64,000 nt of DNA from CF-39 sp035651155 (GTDB taxonomy: Bacteria > Chloroflexota > Limnocylindria > P2-11E). The stretch's first letter is position 1. Every line of letters starts with the position of its first letter. The translations under genes were made by a program, and so were the position numbers. Shown one piece after another: positions 8,307 through 15,953 of the stretch. The notes under the pieces are model-generated. The model was given only the letters and a program-made list of their open reading frames with translations. It made no database searches and had not been told where the DNA came from. Where the stretch lies: contig DASRGG010000021.1 of assembly GCA_035651155.1 (NCBI GenBank), positions 248,001-312,000 of the forward strand, in the 5' to 3' direction.

Positions 8307-8546
8307 TCAATTGCGTAATTGCGGTCTTTCGCGATCGCTGCGCCTGCGCTGACCGCGGAGCACGCTGTCTTCGACCACGTCTGCCGCTGCCGCCGCGACG
8401 CTGCGCGCCACTGCCTCGGCCGAGCTCGCGCCCGGATCGCCCTCGCATCACGTGCGCGCGCGACCGGAACGCCCGCGCAGGCGACGCACACAAGCCTCGG
8501 GCGCGTCACGAGCCCTTACTGAAAGATCCGGGCTAGCATCGTCCTG

Positions 8547-9146
8547 GTGCTCCCGATCGTCCTCGCCGGCTTCGCGGCGGGGACCGTCATCTCGATCCTC
8601 GCCGTCCTCGCCGAGCACTTCGCCCCGAATACGACCGGCTACTCCCTCTACGGGAACGGCGCGATCGTCGTCCTCGCGCTCCTCGCTCCGTGGGCGCTCT
8701 ACTGGGGCTGGACCTGGGTGCTCGCGCACGGCGGGCGCGCGCTCGAAATGGCCCTCTTCGTCGCCGGCCTGCACTTCGGCGTCGGCATGACGATCGTCAT
8801 CGACACGCTCCTGTATCCGCAGCGGACGGGACTCACGATCCTCGACGCGCTCCCGGGCTTCACGCTCACCGGCACGATCTGGGTCATCCCGTCGGCGCTC
8901 GTCGCCGCGCTCGCGTACCGGCTGTTCACGACGCGTCTTCCCCTCAGCGCGTGGAGCGTGCTCGCCGCCGCATTCGTCGCGGCCGTGCTCGTCATCGCGT
9001 ACTGGGTCGGCCTCGGGATCCTCGCCGGGATGTGCGTCGCGGCCGCGCGCCGGGACCCGACGCGTCGCACGCGCATCGGGATCGCCCTTCTCGTGCTGCT
9101 CGTCGTCATCGGGAACCTCCCGTACTTCCCGGCACTCGTCGGCTAG
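8547..9146 (+). CDS. Integral membrane protein of unknown function
   Basis: This 199-residue protein has about six hydrophobic segments, with polar loops such as AEHFAPNTTGYS after helix 1 and AARRDPTRRTR before the last helix. No family was recognised. The chosen start is GTG 8547, only 10 bases past the right CTAG of the IS1380 element. The original promoter and perhaps some N-terminal codons may therefore have been displaced by the insertion. A hairpin terminator follows the stop and probably serves the converging rpsR operon as well. Confidence 0.65.
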   Translation: MLPIVLAGFAAGTVISILAVLAEHFAPNTTGYSLYGNGAIVVLALLAPWALYWGWTWVLAHGGRALEMALFVAGLHFGVGMTIVIDTLLYPQRTGLTILDALPGFTLTGTIWVIPSALVAALAYRLFTTRLPLSAWSVLAAAFVAAVLVIAYWVGLGILAGMCVAAARRDPTRRTRIGIALLVLLVVIGNLPYFPALVG

Positions 9147-9188
9147 CCACGTCACGACGTCACCAACGACGAGGCCGGCCCCTACAGA

Positions 9189-9216
9189 CGAGGCCGGCCC
9201 CTTCGGACCGGCCTCG
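9189..9216. terminator. Bidirectional terminator between the membrane-protein gene and rpsR
   Basis: CGAGGCCGG (9189-9197) pairs with CCGGCCTCG (9208-9216), with a 10-base loop. T-rich DNA (CTCTTGTT) follows on the plus strand. The left arm and adjoining bases (ACGAGGCCGGCCCCT) are also present as a direct repeat 20 bases upstream. The hairpin lies between two convergent genes. Confidence 0.65.
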
Positions 9217-9241
9217 CTCTTGTTCCGTGCAACGCGTCCCC

Positions 9242-9850
9242 TTACCGCGCGGGCGCTTCGCCCTCCGGACGTCGCGGCGCGGGCGCCGGAGCAGGCGTCG
9301 GTGCGCCACCCGGCGCGGGCGCCGCGCCGCCAGCCTGCGGCGGCGAGCCGTACGGCCGCGGTGCCGGCCGGTACTCGCCGGCGGGACGGTACGGCGGGCG
9401 ATCGGGTTTGGGCGGCGGAGGGCCGCCGGCCATCGCGCGCGCCTGCGGGGACATCTGCGCGCGGACGTGGTCCGCGGTGTACGGGAGGAGGGCCATGAAG
9501 CGCGCACGCTTCAGGGCGATCGTGAGCATGCGCTGGTGCTTCGCGCAGGTGCCGCTCTTGCGACGAGGGTCGATCTTGCCACGCTCGCTGATGTAGCGGC
9601 GGATGCGACCGACGTCCTTGTAATCGATGCGCCGCACCTTCTCGACGCAGAACGAGCAGACGCGGCGGCGCGGACGACGCCCACCCATGCCCGGACCGCC
9701 ACGGTCGCGGTCGCCGTACGACGGACGGCGGTCGCCGTAGGACGGACGCGGGCCGCGCGGCGCGCCCACGGGCGGCGCGGGACGTGCCTCGCCGGCGGGC
9801 GGCACGCTGGGCGCCTCCGCGGGCTGCTGCGGTGGGATCTCAGAAGTCAT
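9242..9850 (-). CDS. rpsR: 30S ribosomal protein S18 with long N- and C-terminal extensions
   Basis: The conserved S18 core is clear: RVCSFCVEKVRRIDYKDV, then YISERGKIDPRRKSGTCAKHQR and ALLPYT. Two Cys pairs suggest a zinc-binding form. The protein is 202 residues, while S18 is normally about 75-95. About 60 residues of Pro/Ala/Gly/Arg-rich sequence precede the core, including a repeated PSYGDR, and about 75 Pro/Ala-rich residues follow it. The start ATG 9850 has AGGAGG just upstream. A longer reading to 9958 would run into ssb and is rejected. It is the last gene of the rpsF-ssb-rpsR operon. The tails are probably disordered and surface-exposed. Confidence 0.93.
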   Translation of the reverse strand: MTSEIPPQQPAEAPSVPPAGEARPAPPVGAPRGPRPSYGDRRPSYGDRDRGGPGMGGRRPRRRVCSFCVEKVRRIDYKDVGRIRRYISERGKIDPRRKSGTCAKHQRMLTIALKRARFMALLPYTADHVRAQMSPQARAMAGGPPPPKPDRPPYRPAGEYRPAPRPYGSPPQAGGAAPAPGGAPTPAPAPAPRRPEGEAPAR

Positions 9851-9860
9851 GCACGTCCTC

Positions 9861-10286
9861 CTAGAACGGGATCTCGTCGGGGTCGAAGCCCTTGTCGTCA
9901 GGGCCCTTCTCCGGTCCGCCCTGCGGACCGCCGCCGCCCATGCCGCCCTCACGGTCACGCCGCGAGTCGAGCAGCTGGAAGTCGTTCGCGTTGATCTCGA
10001 GGCTGAAGCGCTCCTTGCCTTCGCGGTCGGTGTACGTGCGCGCCTGGAAGCGGCCTTCCACGTACACGAGGCGGCCCTTCTGGATGAGCTGCTGCGCGCG
10101 CTCGGCGAGGCCGGACCAGCAGGACACGCGATACCAGTCCGTCTGCTCCTGCCGCTCGTCGCCCCGGCCCGTGACGCGGTTCACCGCGACGCTGAACTCG
10201 CAGACCGGTCGGCCGTTGGGGGTCATCTTGAGCTCGGGCTCGCGGCCGACGTTGCCGACGATGATGATCTTGCTGACTGATGCCAC
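9861..10286 (-). CDS. ssb: Single-stranded DNA-binding protein
   Basis: The protein has 141 residues. The OB-fold spans about residues 4-110 (KIIIVGNVGREPELK, FSVAVNR, DWYRVSCW, GRLVYVEGRFQARTY). A Gly-rich linker follows, then the acidic tip FDPDEIPF, which in this family recruits replication and repair partners. It lies between rpsF and rpsR with 10-base and 4-base gaps, the common bacterial order. Confidence 0.95.
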   Translation of the reverse strand: MASVSKIIIVGNVGREPELKMTPNGRPVCEFSVAVNRVTGRGDERQEQTDWYRVSCWSGLAERAQQLIQKGRLVYVEGRFQARTYTDREGKERFSLEINANDFQLLDSRRDREGGMGGGGPQGGPEKGPDDKGFDPDEIPF

Positions 10287-10290
10287 TCGA

Positions 10291-10584
10291 CTACTCGTCC
10301 CTTCGCACCACGATGTGGCGCAGGATGTCTTCGGTGAGCTTGATCGTCCGCTCGAGCTCGCGCGCCTGGTCCGGCGGCAGCGAGTACTCGAGCACGCCGT
10401 AGTGGCCGTCGCGGTGGTGGGCGAGCTCGTAGGCGAGACGGCGGCGCGCCGGTGGCGTCACCTTTTCGACCTTGCCGCCGAGCGAGGCGATCGTGCTCTG
10501 CAGACGCTCGCTGACAGCGCTGAGCCGCTCTTCGTCGGCGGTGGGGGGCATGAGGTACATGAGCTCGTACGGACGCATCGGCAC
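10291..10584 (-). CDS. rpsF: 30S ribosomal protein S6
   Basis: The 97-residue protein shows the S6 fold signature: MRPYELMYLMPP at the start, GGKVEKVTPPARRRLAYELAHHRDGHYGV in the middle, and LERTIKLTEDILRHIVVRRDE at the end. In the small subunit S6 pairs with S18, whose gene lies in the same operon after ssb. The operon promoter should lie in 10585-10730, a stretch with no gene on this strand. Confidence 0.95.
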   Translation of the reverse strand: MPMRPYELMYLMPPTADEERLSAVSERLQSTIASLGGKVEKVTPPARRRLAYELAHHRDGHYGVLEYSLPPDQARELERTIKLTEDILRHIVVRRDE

Positions 10585-10730
10585 GGTCCTTTCCTCGGGT
10601 TTGCCGCGGGCTCCGAGCCCGGGGCGAAAAGGCGCCGCGGCACAGGTCCGCGGCGGTCACGAGAATTGTACCGGACCGGACGCGGCACGGCATCACGCTC
10701 TGCCTATCGGCCGCACCTTGAGGAGGATGA

Positions 10731-10964
10731 GTGGATCTCCGGACGGACGGGACGGCGGACTGCGAGACCTGTCACCTGCCGATGTTCCCGATCGCCCTCA
10801 CCGACGCGGGCGTGACGCTCGAATGCGCGAACCGTCATCGCGCCACGCTGCCCCCGCCAGAGGATCCGAAGATGCGACGCTTCGTGCAGAACTGGGTCGC
10901 GCGCAAAGGCGCCCAGCTCGATCAGCAGCACCGCAGGTGGGAGGACGACGACGACGTCGAGTGA
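10731..10964 (+). CDS. Small protein with a putative zinc ribbon
   Basis: This 77-residue protein contains CETCHLPMFPIALTDAG followed by LECANRHRATL, a CX2C...CX3H pattern that could bind one zinc. It ends in a very acidic tail (EDDDDVE). The start is GTG 10731, 4 bases after AGGAGG (10721-10726). The ATG at 10727 is in another frame and gives an unlikely protein. No family was recognised. It is transcribed away from rpsF. Confidence 0.55.
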   Translation: MDLRTDGTADCETCHLPMFPIALTDAGVTLECANRHRATLPPPEDPKMRRFVQNWVARKGAQLDQQHRRWEDDDDVE

Positions 10965-11016
10965 GCGCACGCGTCTGGCCCGCGCGCCGGAGCGCTCCGC
11001 GCGTCCGCGCCGCGGG

Positions 11017-12198
11017 TCAGCGCGTCGCCGGCTGACGCGTCCCCACCGAGAGCGCGATCGCGGCGATGACCGAGGCACCGCACACGAGCCAGAGGCCGAC
11101 GTCGTATCCGCCGAAGCGGTCGTAGATCGCGCCCAGGCTCACCGGGCCGAGGGACCAGGCGCCGGCGATGACGAGCGACAGCACGCCCTGGATGCTCGCG
11201 AAGCGACGCGCGCCGTACAGCCGCGCGACTGCGGTGTTCCGCACGAGCGTGTCGGCGCCGCGGCCCGCGCCGAAGAGCAGCACGAACACGAACGGCGCGA
11301 GCGCGCCACCCGCGAGCAGCAGCACCAGGATCGCGAGCGGCTGGAGCGAGTACACGCCCGCGATCAGCACCGATCCCGGGAGGCGGCGCTCGAGCGGCGC
11401 GAGGAAGATCCGGCCCACCAGCTGCGTCGCGCCCACGAGGCCGGCGACGAACGCGGCGTTGCCGAGGTCGTACCCCCGGCCGACGAGGTACGGCACGAGG
11501 TGGACGTTCACGCCGATCCCCAGGGCGAAGCAGAAGAATCCGACCGCGAGCCAGCGGAAGCTCGGGTGTCGGAGCGCCTCGCCGAGCGAGAGGCTCGGCT
11601 CGTACGGATGCTCCACGTGCCCGGGCGCCCGCCGCAGCAGGAGCGCGTGCGGGAGGATGGTCGCGGCGGCGAGGATCGCCGCGAGAGCGACGAGCGCGTC
11701 GCGCCACCCCAGGAGCGACACCAGCCGCGCCGTGACCGGATAGAAGATCGTGCTCGCGAGCCCCGCCATGAGCGTGACGGCGGTGAGCGCCTCGGTCCGC
11801 CGCTCGCGGAACCACGCGGTCACCGTCGCGAACGCCGGTGAGTACAGCGTCGCCGACCAGCAGAGGCCCATCGCCGCCCAGAGCACGTAGAAGGCGGCAA
11901 GATCCTGGATCCGCGACCACAGGAGCAGCAGCGCCACGCCGACGACCGATCCCGCGGTCATGAGGAGCCGCGGACCGCGCCGGTCGAGCCAGTGCCCCGC
12001 CGCGACACCGGCGAGGCCGAGCGTCACGAGCCCGACCGAGAACGCACCGGTGATCTCGCCGCGCGACCACCCGAGCTCGGCCTGCATCGGCCCCACGAGG
12101 ACGCTGAACGCGTAATAGAGGACGCCCCACGACACGGTCTCGGTGAACCCGAGCGTGATCACGAGCAGCCAGGGATAGCTGACGCGACGGCGGGGCAT
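11017..12198 (-). CDS. Major facilitator superfamily transporter
   Basis: This is a 12-helix carrier of 393 residues from ATG 12198. The MFS loop between helices 2 and 3 reads GHWLDRRGPRLL (about residues 65-76), and the central loop carries HVEHPYEPSLSL. The overall pattern (WSRGEITGAFSV, LYSPAFATVTAWF) resembles the OFA/monocarboxylate branch, so a small organic anion is a possible substrate. This is inferred. An upstream in-frame ATG at 12240 would add 14 residues lacking membrane character. Confidence 0.8.
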   Translation of the reverse strand: MPRRRVSYPWLLVITLGFTETVSWGVLYYAFSVLVGPMQAELGWSRGEITGAFSVGLVTLGLAGVAAGHWLDRRGPRLLMTAGSVVGVALLLLWSRIQDLAAFYVLWAAMGLCWSATLYSPAFATVTAWFRERRTEALTAVTLMAGLASTIFYPVTARLVSLLGWRDALVALAAILAAATILPHALLLRRAPGHVEHPYEPSLSLGEALRHPSFRWLAVGFFCFALGIGVNVHLVPYLVGRGYDLGNAAFVAGLVGATQLVGRIFLAPLERRLPGSVLIAGVYSLQPLAILVLLLAGGALAPFVFVLLFGAGRGADTLVRNTAVARLYGARRFASIQGVLSLVIAGAWSLGPVSLGAIYDRFGGYDVGLWLVCGASVIAAIALSVGTRQPATR

Positions 12199-12249
12199 CA
12201 CCTCACTATGCCGTGCTCGCGGGACCGCCGTCGGCGACAATCACATGGC

Positions 12250-12332
12250 GCCGCAGTGGAGAAACGGCAGACTCGGGGCGCCTAAAACGCTCTGCCCGAA
12301 AGGGCGTGGGGGTTCGAATCCCTCCTGCGGCA
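12250..12332 (+). tRNA. tRNA-Leu (anticodon UAA)
   Basis: The acceptor stem GCCGCAG pairs with CTGCGGC, with discriminator A at 12332. The T-arm GGGGG-TTCGAAT-CCCTC and a long variable arm (GCCC-GAAA-GGGC) mark a class II tRNA. The anticodon stem GGGCG/CGCTC holds the loop CCTAAAA, giving UAA for leucine. Position 33 is C instead of the near-universal U. The 3' end continues CCG, so CCA must be completed enzymatically. The identity is firm apart from the odd loop. Confidence 0.85.
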
Positions 12333-12389
12333 CCGACGCATTGATTCCGCCAAACTAGGCGCACCAGACGTCTGCCAAGGAGCACCCAT

Positions 12390-13643
12390 TTGGCCTCACA
12401 TCCCACCCGCTTCGTGATCATCGGCAACGGCGCGGCCGGAACGTACGCGGCGGAGCAGATCCGCAAGGACGACCTGTCCGCCGAGATCGTGCTGATCGAC
12501 GACGAGAAGTACACGCTCTACAACCGCGTCTCCCTCCCCCGTTACCTGAAGGGCGTGCTCCTCGAGCAGCGCGTGTACGTGCGCGACATGGCGTGGCACG
12601 AGAAGAACCGCATCGACCTGCGCCTCGAGACGAAGGTCACGCAGGTGGACTTCGAGGGCAGGACCGTGTCGCTCGATCCCGGCGGCGACCTGAAGTACGA
12701 CAAGCTGCTCATCGCCACCGGCGGCCGGCCCAATCCCCTCCGCGTGCCGGGCGCCGACGGCGCGAAGTACCTCTTCAACTTCCAGTACTTCGACGAGACG
12801 AAAGCGATGGTCGCGCGGCTGCCGGAGTCGAAGGTCGCGGTCGTCATGGGCGGCTCCTTCATCGGCTACGAGCTCACCGAGGCGTTCGCGTTCCGCAAGC
12901 TCGAGACGCACTGGATCCAGCGCGGTCCGTGGTTCCTGCGGCGCGCGCTCGACGAGCCCGGCGGCAAGGTCGTGACGCTGCTCGCGCAGGACGCCGGAGT
13001 GCACCTCCACTACGAGGAGTCCATCGAGAGGCTCGAGCAGGCGAACGGACAGCTGAAGGTCCACGGTTCCAGGGGCTTCACCGCGACCGCGGACCTCGTG
13101 GGCGTGGGCCTTGGCCTCACCATGAACATCGACATCTTCAAGGGCACCGCGCTCGAGACGAAGGTCGGCGTGCTCACGAACGAGCTCCTCGAGACGAACA
13201 TCCCCGACGTGTGGGCCGCGGGCGACGTGGCCGAGTTCTACGACGTCGTCTCGCAGCGGCATCACCGCATGGGCACCTGGGACAACGCCCTGAACCACGG
13301 CCGCCACGTCGCGAAGAACATGCTCGGCGCGAAGCGGCCATACGTGGAGGTGCCGACGTACGCCTCGGGCATGTTCAACTCGAACATCTCCGTGATGGGC
13401 GTGACCACGGAGGAGGAGCCCGAGGCCGAGTCGCTCTTCGAGGTGGACTACGACGGCCGCAACTACAAGCGGCTCTTCTTCCTCGGCGACAAGCTCGTGG
13501 GCGCGATCCTCATCGGGAAGATGAAGGGGCGCAAGAAGGTGCTCGAGCTCATCTCGTCGCGCACGCCGATCGACGAGCGCGCGAAGGTCTTCGAGCTCCT
13601 CGCGATGCCCGAAGTGCCGCCGAAGCCCGCGCCGGCGGAGTAG
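12390..13643 (+). CDS. FAD/NAD(P)-dependent pyridine nucleotide-disulfide-type oxidoreductase
   Basis: This 417-residue flavoprotein begins with the FAD-binding Rossmann motif (FVIIGNGAAGTYAAEQI, residues 8-24). The second nucleotide fold is at about 147-165 (VAVVMGGSFIGYELTEAF), and the C-terminal FAD motif is NIPDVWAAGDVAEF. It most resembles the rubredoxin/ferredoxin reductase and NirB N-terminal class, so it probably moves electrons between NAD(P)H and a small redox protein. The start is TTG 12390, placed 9 bases after AAGGAG; the next in-frame ATG is deep in the fold. It shares its last base with the next gene's GTG (TAGTG). Confidence 0.85.
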   Translation: MASHPTRFVIIGNGAAGTYAAEQIRKDDLSAEIVLIDDEKYTLYNRVSLPRYLKGVLLEQRVYVRDMAWHEKNRIDLRLETKVTQVDFEGRTVSLDPGGDLKYDKLLIATGGRPNPLRVPGADGAKYLFNFQYFDETKAMVARLPESKVAVVMGGSFIGYELTEAFAFRKLETHWIQRGPWFLRRALDEPGGKVVTLLAQDAGVHLHYEESIERLEQANGQLKVHGSRGFTATADLVGVGLGLTMNIDIFKGTALETKVGVLTNELLETNIPDVWAAGDVAEFYDVVSQRHHRMGTWDNALNHGRHVAKNMLGAKRPYVEVPTYASGMFNSNISVMGVTTEEEPEAESLFEVDYDGRNYKRLFFLGDKLVGAILIGKMKGRKKVLELISSRTPIDERAKVFELLAMPEVPPKPAPAE

Positions 13644-14299
13644 TGCCCGGCCAGCGGGTCTCGTTCGTCGTGCCGACCGGAGCGCTCGAGGGCGTGCTGC
13701 ACCTTCCCGAGTCGCCGGCGATCGGCGGCTGCGTCGTGCTCCACGGCTTCGGAGGAGACCCCGAGCAACCGCACGTCGTGGATGCGTGCCGCGCCCTCGC
13801 CGACGCCGGCGTCGCCGCGCTGCGCTTCGCGTACCGCGACCATCAGCCGCCGCGCATGACGCTCGAGTCCGCGCTGGCAGACACCGCGGGTGCCATCCGG
13901 CTGCTGAAGGCGCATCCCGACGTTCCCGCGCGGCTCGGCATCGTCGGCTTCTCCTTCGGCGGCAGCGTCACCGCCGTCGCCGCGGGACGCGACTCGCGCG
14001 TGAAGGCGGCGGTCCTCGCCGCGGCGCCGGCGTCGTGGGACCGCGATGGGAAGTGGAAGCCGGCCGCCGAGCTCTCGCGCACCCGCGGGCGCGTGCTGCT
14101 CCTCTGGGGCTCGCGCGACACGCAGGTCCCGATCGAGAACGCCGAGCGTTACCGCGCCGTGCTTTCGCAGGCGCGCGTCACGAACCGACTCGTCACGATC
14201 GAGGGCGGCGATCACGACTTCGAGCCCGCGGCCGCGCGCGAGCGTATGGCGCTCGCCGTCGTCGAATGGGTCACCGACGCCTTCGCGGCGAAGACGTGA
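13643..14299 (+). CDS. Alpha/beta hydrolase (dienelactone hydrolase-like)
   Basis: The protein has 218 residues and an alpha/beta-hydrolase catalytic set. The nucleophile elbow is GFSFGGS (Ser at about residue 105), the acid is Asp in LWGSRDTQVP, and the base is His in EGGDHDF. An early LHGFGGDPEQPH gives the oxyanion loop. The start GTG 13643 overlaps the preceding stop by one base, and the stop overlaps the next gene's GTG (GTGA), so the three genes form a coupled operon. The substrate is unknown; short-chain esterases and hydrolases of this size vary widely. Confidence 0.8.
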   Translation: MPGQRVSFVVPTGALEGVLHLPESPAIGGCVVLHGFGGDPEQPHVVDACRALADAGVAALRFAYRDHQPPRMTLESALADTAGAIRLLKAHPDVPARLGIVGFSFGGSVTAVAAGRDSRVKAAVLAAAPASWDRDGKWKPAAELSRTRGRVLLLWGSRDTQVPIENAERYRAVLSQARVTNRLVTIEGGDHDFEPAAARERMALAVVEWVTDAFAAKT

Positions 14300-15306
14300 T
14301 CGCCCGCTCCTCCGCGCTCGTCGCCGGTCTCGCCGCGGCGGTCGCCGTCGCGATCGTCGCGCGGCTGCTCTCGTCCGTGCTGCCGGCCGCGCTGAGCGAG
14401 GTCCTCGTCGCGGTGCTCCTCGGCATCCTCGTCGCGAACGGCGGCCTGCTGCCCGCTGGCGCGGCTCCGGGCCTGCGCTTCGCGGTGCAGCGCGTGCTGC
14501 GCCTCGGCATCATCCTGCTCGGCGCGCGCCTGTCGCTCGGTGACGTCGCGCAGACCGGCGTCGGCGCGCTCGGCCTCGTCCTGGCGATGATGACCGTCGC
14601 GTTCTCGTTCGCGATCCTCGCGGGCCGCATCGCCGCGCTTCCGCGTCGTCTCGCGATCCTCATCGGCGTCGGGACCGCGGTGTGCGGTAACTCGGCGATC
14701 ATCGCGACGGCCCCGGTCATCGACGCCGAGGACCGCGAGGTGAGCTTCGCCGTCGCGACCATCACGCTCTTCGGCACGCTCGCGGTGTTCCTGTATCCGC
14801 TCGTCGGCCACGCCCTCGCGCTCGCGAGTCCGGTCTTCGGCGTCTGGGCGGGAGTGGCGGTGAACGACACGAGCCAGGTCGTCGCGGCGAGCGCCGCCTA
14901 CTCGCCGGAGGCGCGGGACGTCGCCACCGTCGTGAAGCTCGTGCGCAACACGCTCATGGCGCCGCTCATCGTGCTCATCGCCTGGTGGTGGGGCCGCTAC
15001 GGCACGGTGCGGCGCGACGAGGTGCGCGCCGGGGCGCTGCGGGCATTCCCGCTCTTCGTCCTCGGCTTCCTGTTCATGGCGCTCCTGCGCACGGCCGGCG
15101 CGATCGATCGCGGTCTCGCGGCACCGATCGACGAGGTCGCGAAGGCGTGCATCCTCGTGGCCCTCGCCGGCGTCGGCCTCTCGACGCGCGTCGCGCAGAT
15201 GCGCACGGTGGGGCCGCGCCCGTTCTACGTCGGCTTCGGCACGGCCGTGCTGATGGCCGGTCTCAGCCTCGCGGCGATCGTGCGCCTCGGCATCGCCCCG
15301 CGCTGA
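14296..15306 (+). CDS. YeiH-family (UPF0324) putative exporter
   Basis: This 336-residue membrane protein has about ten helices. The family hallmark GTAVCGNSAIIATAPVI lies at about residue 130, followed later by GVAVNDTSQVVAASAAYS. YeiH-like proteins have been linked to sulfite or sulfate export in other bacteria, but the substrate here is unproven. The start GTG 14296 overlaps the hydrolase stop (GTGA). It is the last gene of the flavoprotein-hydrolase-exporter operon. Confidence 0.85.
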   Translation: MIARSSALVAGLAAAVAVAIVARLLSSVLPAALSEVLVAVLLGILVANGGLLPAGAAPGLRFAVQRVLRLGIILLGARLSLGDVAQTGVGALGLVLAMMTVAFSFAILAGRIAALPRRLAILIGVGTAVCGNSAIIATAPVIDAEDREVSFAVATITLFGTLAVFLYPLVGHALALASPVFGVWAGVAVNDTSQVVAASAAYSPEARDVATVVKLVRNTLMAPLIVLIAWWWGRYGTVRRDEVRAGALRAFPLFVLGFLFMALLRTAGAIDRGLAAPIDEVAKACILVALAGVGLSTRVAQMRTVGPRPFYVGFGTAVLMAGLSLAAIVRLGIAPR

Positions 15307-15370
15307 TCGGGACCTCGGCGCTGACGCGCGCGGGAACGTCTCGGCGATCGGCTCAGCCACGCGCGCGAGG

Positions 15371-15865
15371 TCAGCCGACGCTCGGGAAGTCTCCGTGCGC
15401 GGCGAGGTACGCGACCACCCCACCGGCGTCGAGGATCTCACGCGCGAAGGGCGCGAGCGGACGGAGCGAGGCGTCGCCGCTGGGCGTTCGCAGCACCCCG
15501 GCCGCGGCGTCGAGCGTGACCGGGTCGCCGTCCTTCACGCGCTCGACGGCGTCCGCCGACTCGAGCACCGGGATGCCGAGGTTGATGCAGTTCCGGAAGA
15601 AGATGCGCGCGAAGCTCTTCGCGACGATGCCGCCGATGCCCAGCTTCTTCAGCGCGGAGACCGCGTATTCGCGCGACGAGCCGCAGCCGAAGTTCTCGCC
15701 GCCGACCAGGATGTCGCCGGGCTTGACCTCTTTCGCGAAGCCGGGCCGTGCGTCGCAGAACGCGTAGCTCTGGTACTTGTCCTCGCCGACCATGAACGGC
15801 GCGTAGCGGCCGGGGACGATCTGGTCGGTGTCGAGGTCGTCGCCGAAGACCCATGCGCGCGCCAT
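15371..15865 (-). CDS. Homoaconitase/3-isopropylmalate dehydratase small subunit
   Basis: This 164-residue swivel-domain subunit of the aconitase superfamily has the conserved GDDLDTDQIVPGRY and GGENFGCGSSREYA motifs, the latter shaping substrate specificity. With the large subunit encoded upstream it hydrates and dehydrates (homo)citrate-type acids. The neighbouring homocitrate synthase argues for homoaconitase in the alpha-aminoadipate lysine pathway rather than leucine synthesis. It is the last gene of the three-gene cluster, 88 bases after the large-subunit stop. Confidence 0.85.
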   Translation of the reverse strand: MARAWVFGDDLDTDQIVPGRYAPFMVGEDKYQSYAFCDARPGFAKEVKPGDILVGGENFGCGSSREYAVSALKKLGIGGIVAKSFARIFFRNCINLGIPVLESADAVERVKDGDPVTLDAAAGVLRTPSGDASLRPLAPFAREILDAGGVVAYLAAHGDFPSVG

Positions 15866-15953
15866 CAGTCTCTCCCCATCTCGCGGCTGCGCCGCGAGAC
15901 GCGCTCAGGGCTGGTGGACTCGCTCGTCGCGGCAAAGCCGCTCCTCGCTCGCT

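Larger units (their letters stand above)
6852..8532 (+). mobile_element. IS1380-family insertion sequence
   Basis: The element carries a full-length transposase and near-perfect terminal inverted repeats: CCCAGATCTTTCACTAA on the left and the complement of CCCGGATCTTTCAGTAA on the right. Both ends are bounded by CTAG (6848-6851 and 8533-8536), a plausible 4-base target duplication. Because CTAG is its own complement, it could instead be part of the repeats. Total length is about 1.68 kb, normal for the family. The 226 bases after the transposase stop hold no gene. The insertion separates the oxalate operon terminator from a membrane-protein gene whose start lies 10 bases beyond the right CTAG. 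Confidence 0.85.

Noticed and set aside
6844..8540. Alternative IS1380 boundaries with GCGC or CCTA target duplications
   Set aside because: These flanks do not match at the other end. CTAG is present on both sides directly outside the aligned inverted repeats.
12593..13640. N-terminal extension of the alpha/beta hydrolase over the flavoprotein gene
   Set aside because: The extension is an out-of-frame shadow of the flavoprotein. The hydrolase fold begins at GTG 13643.
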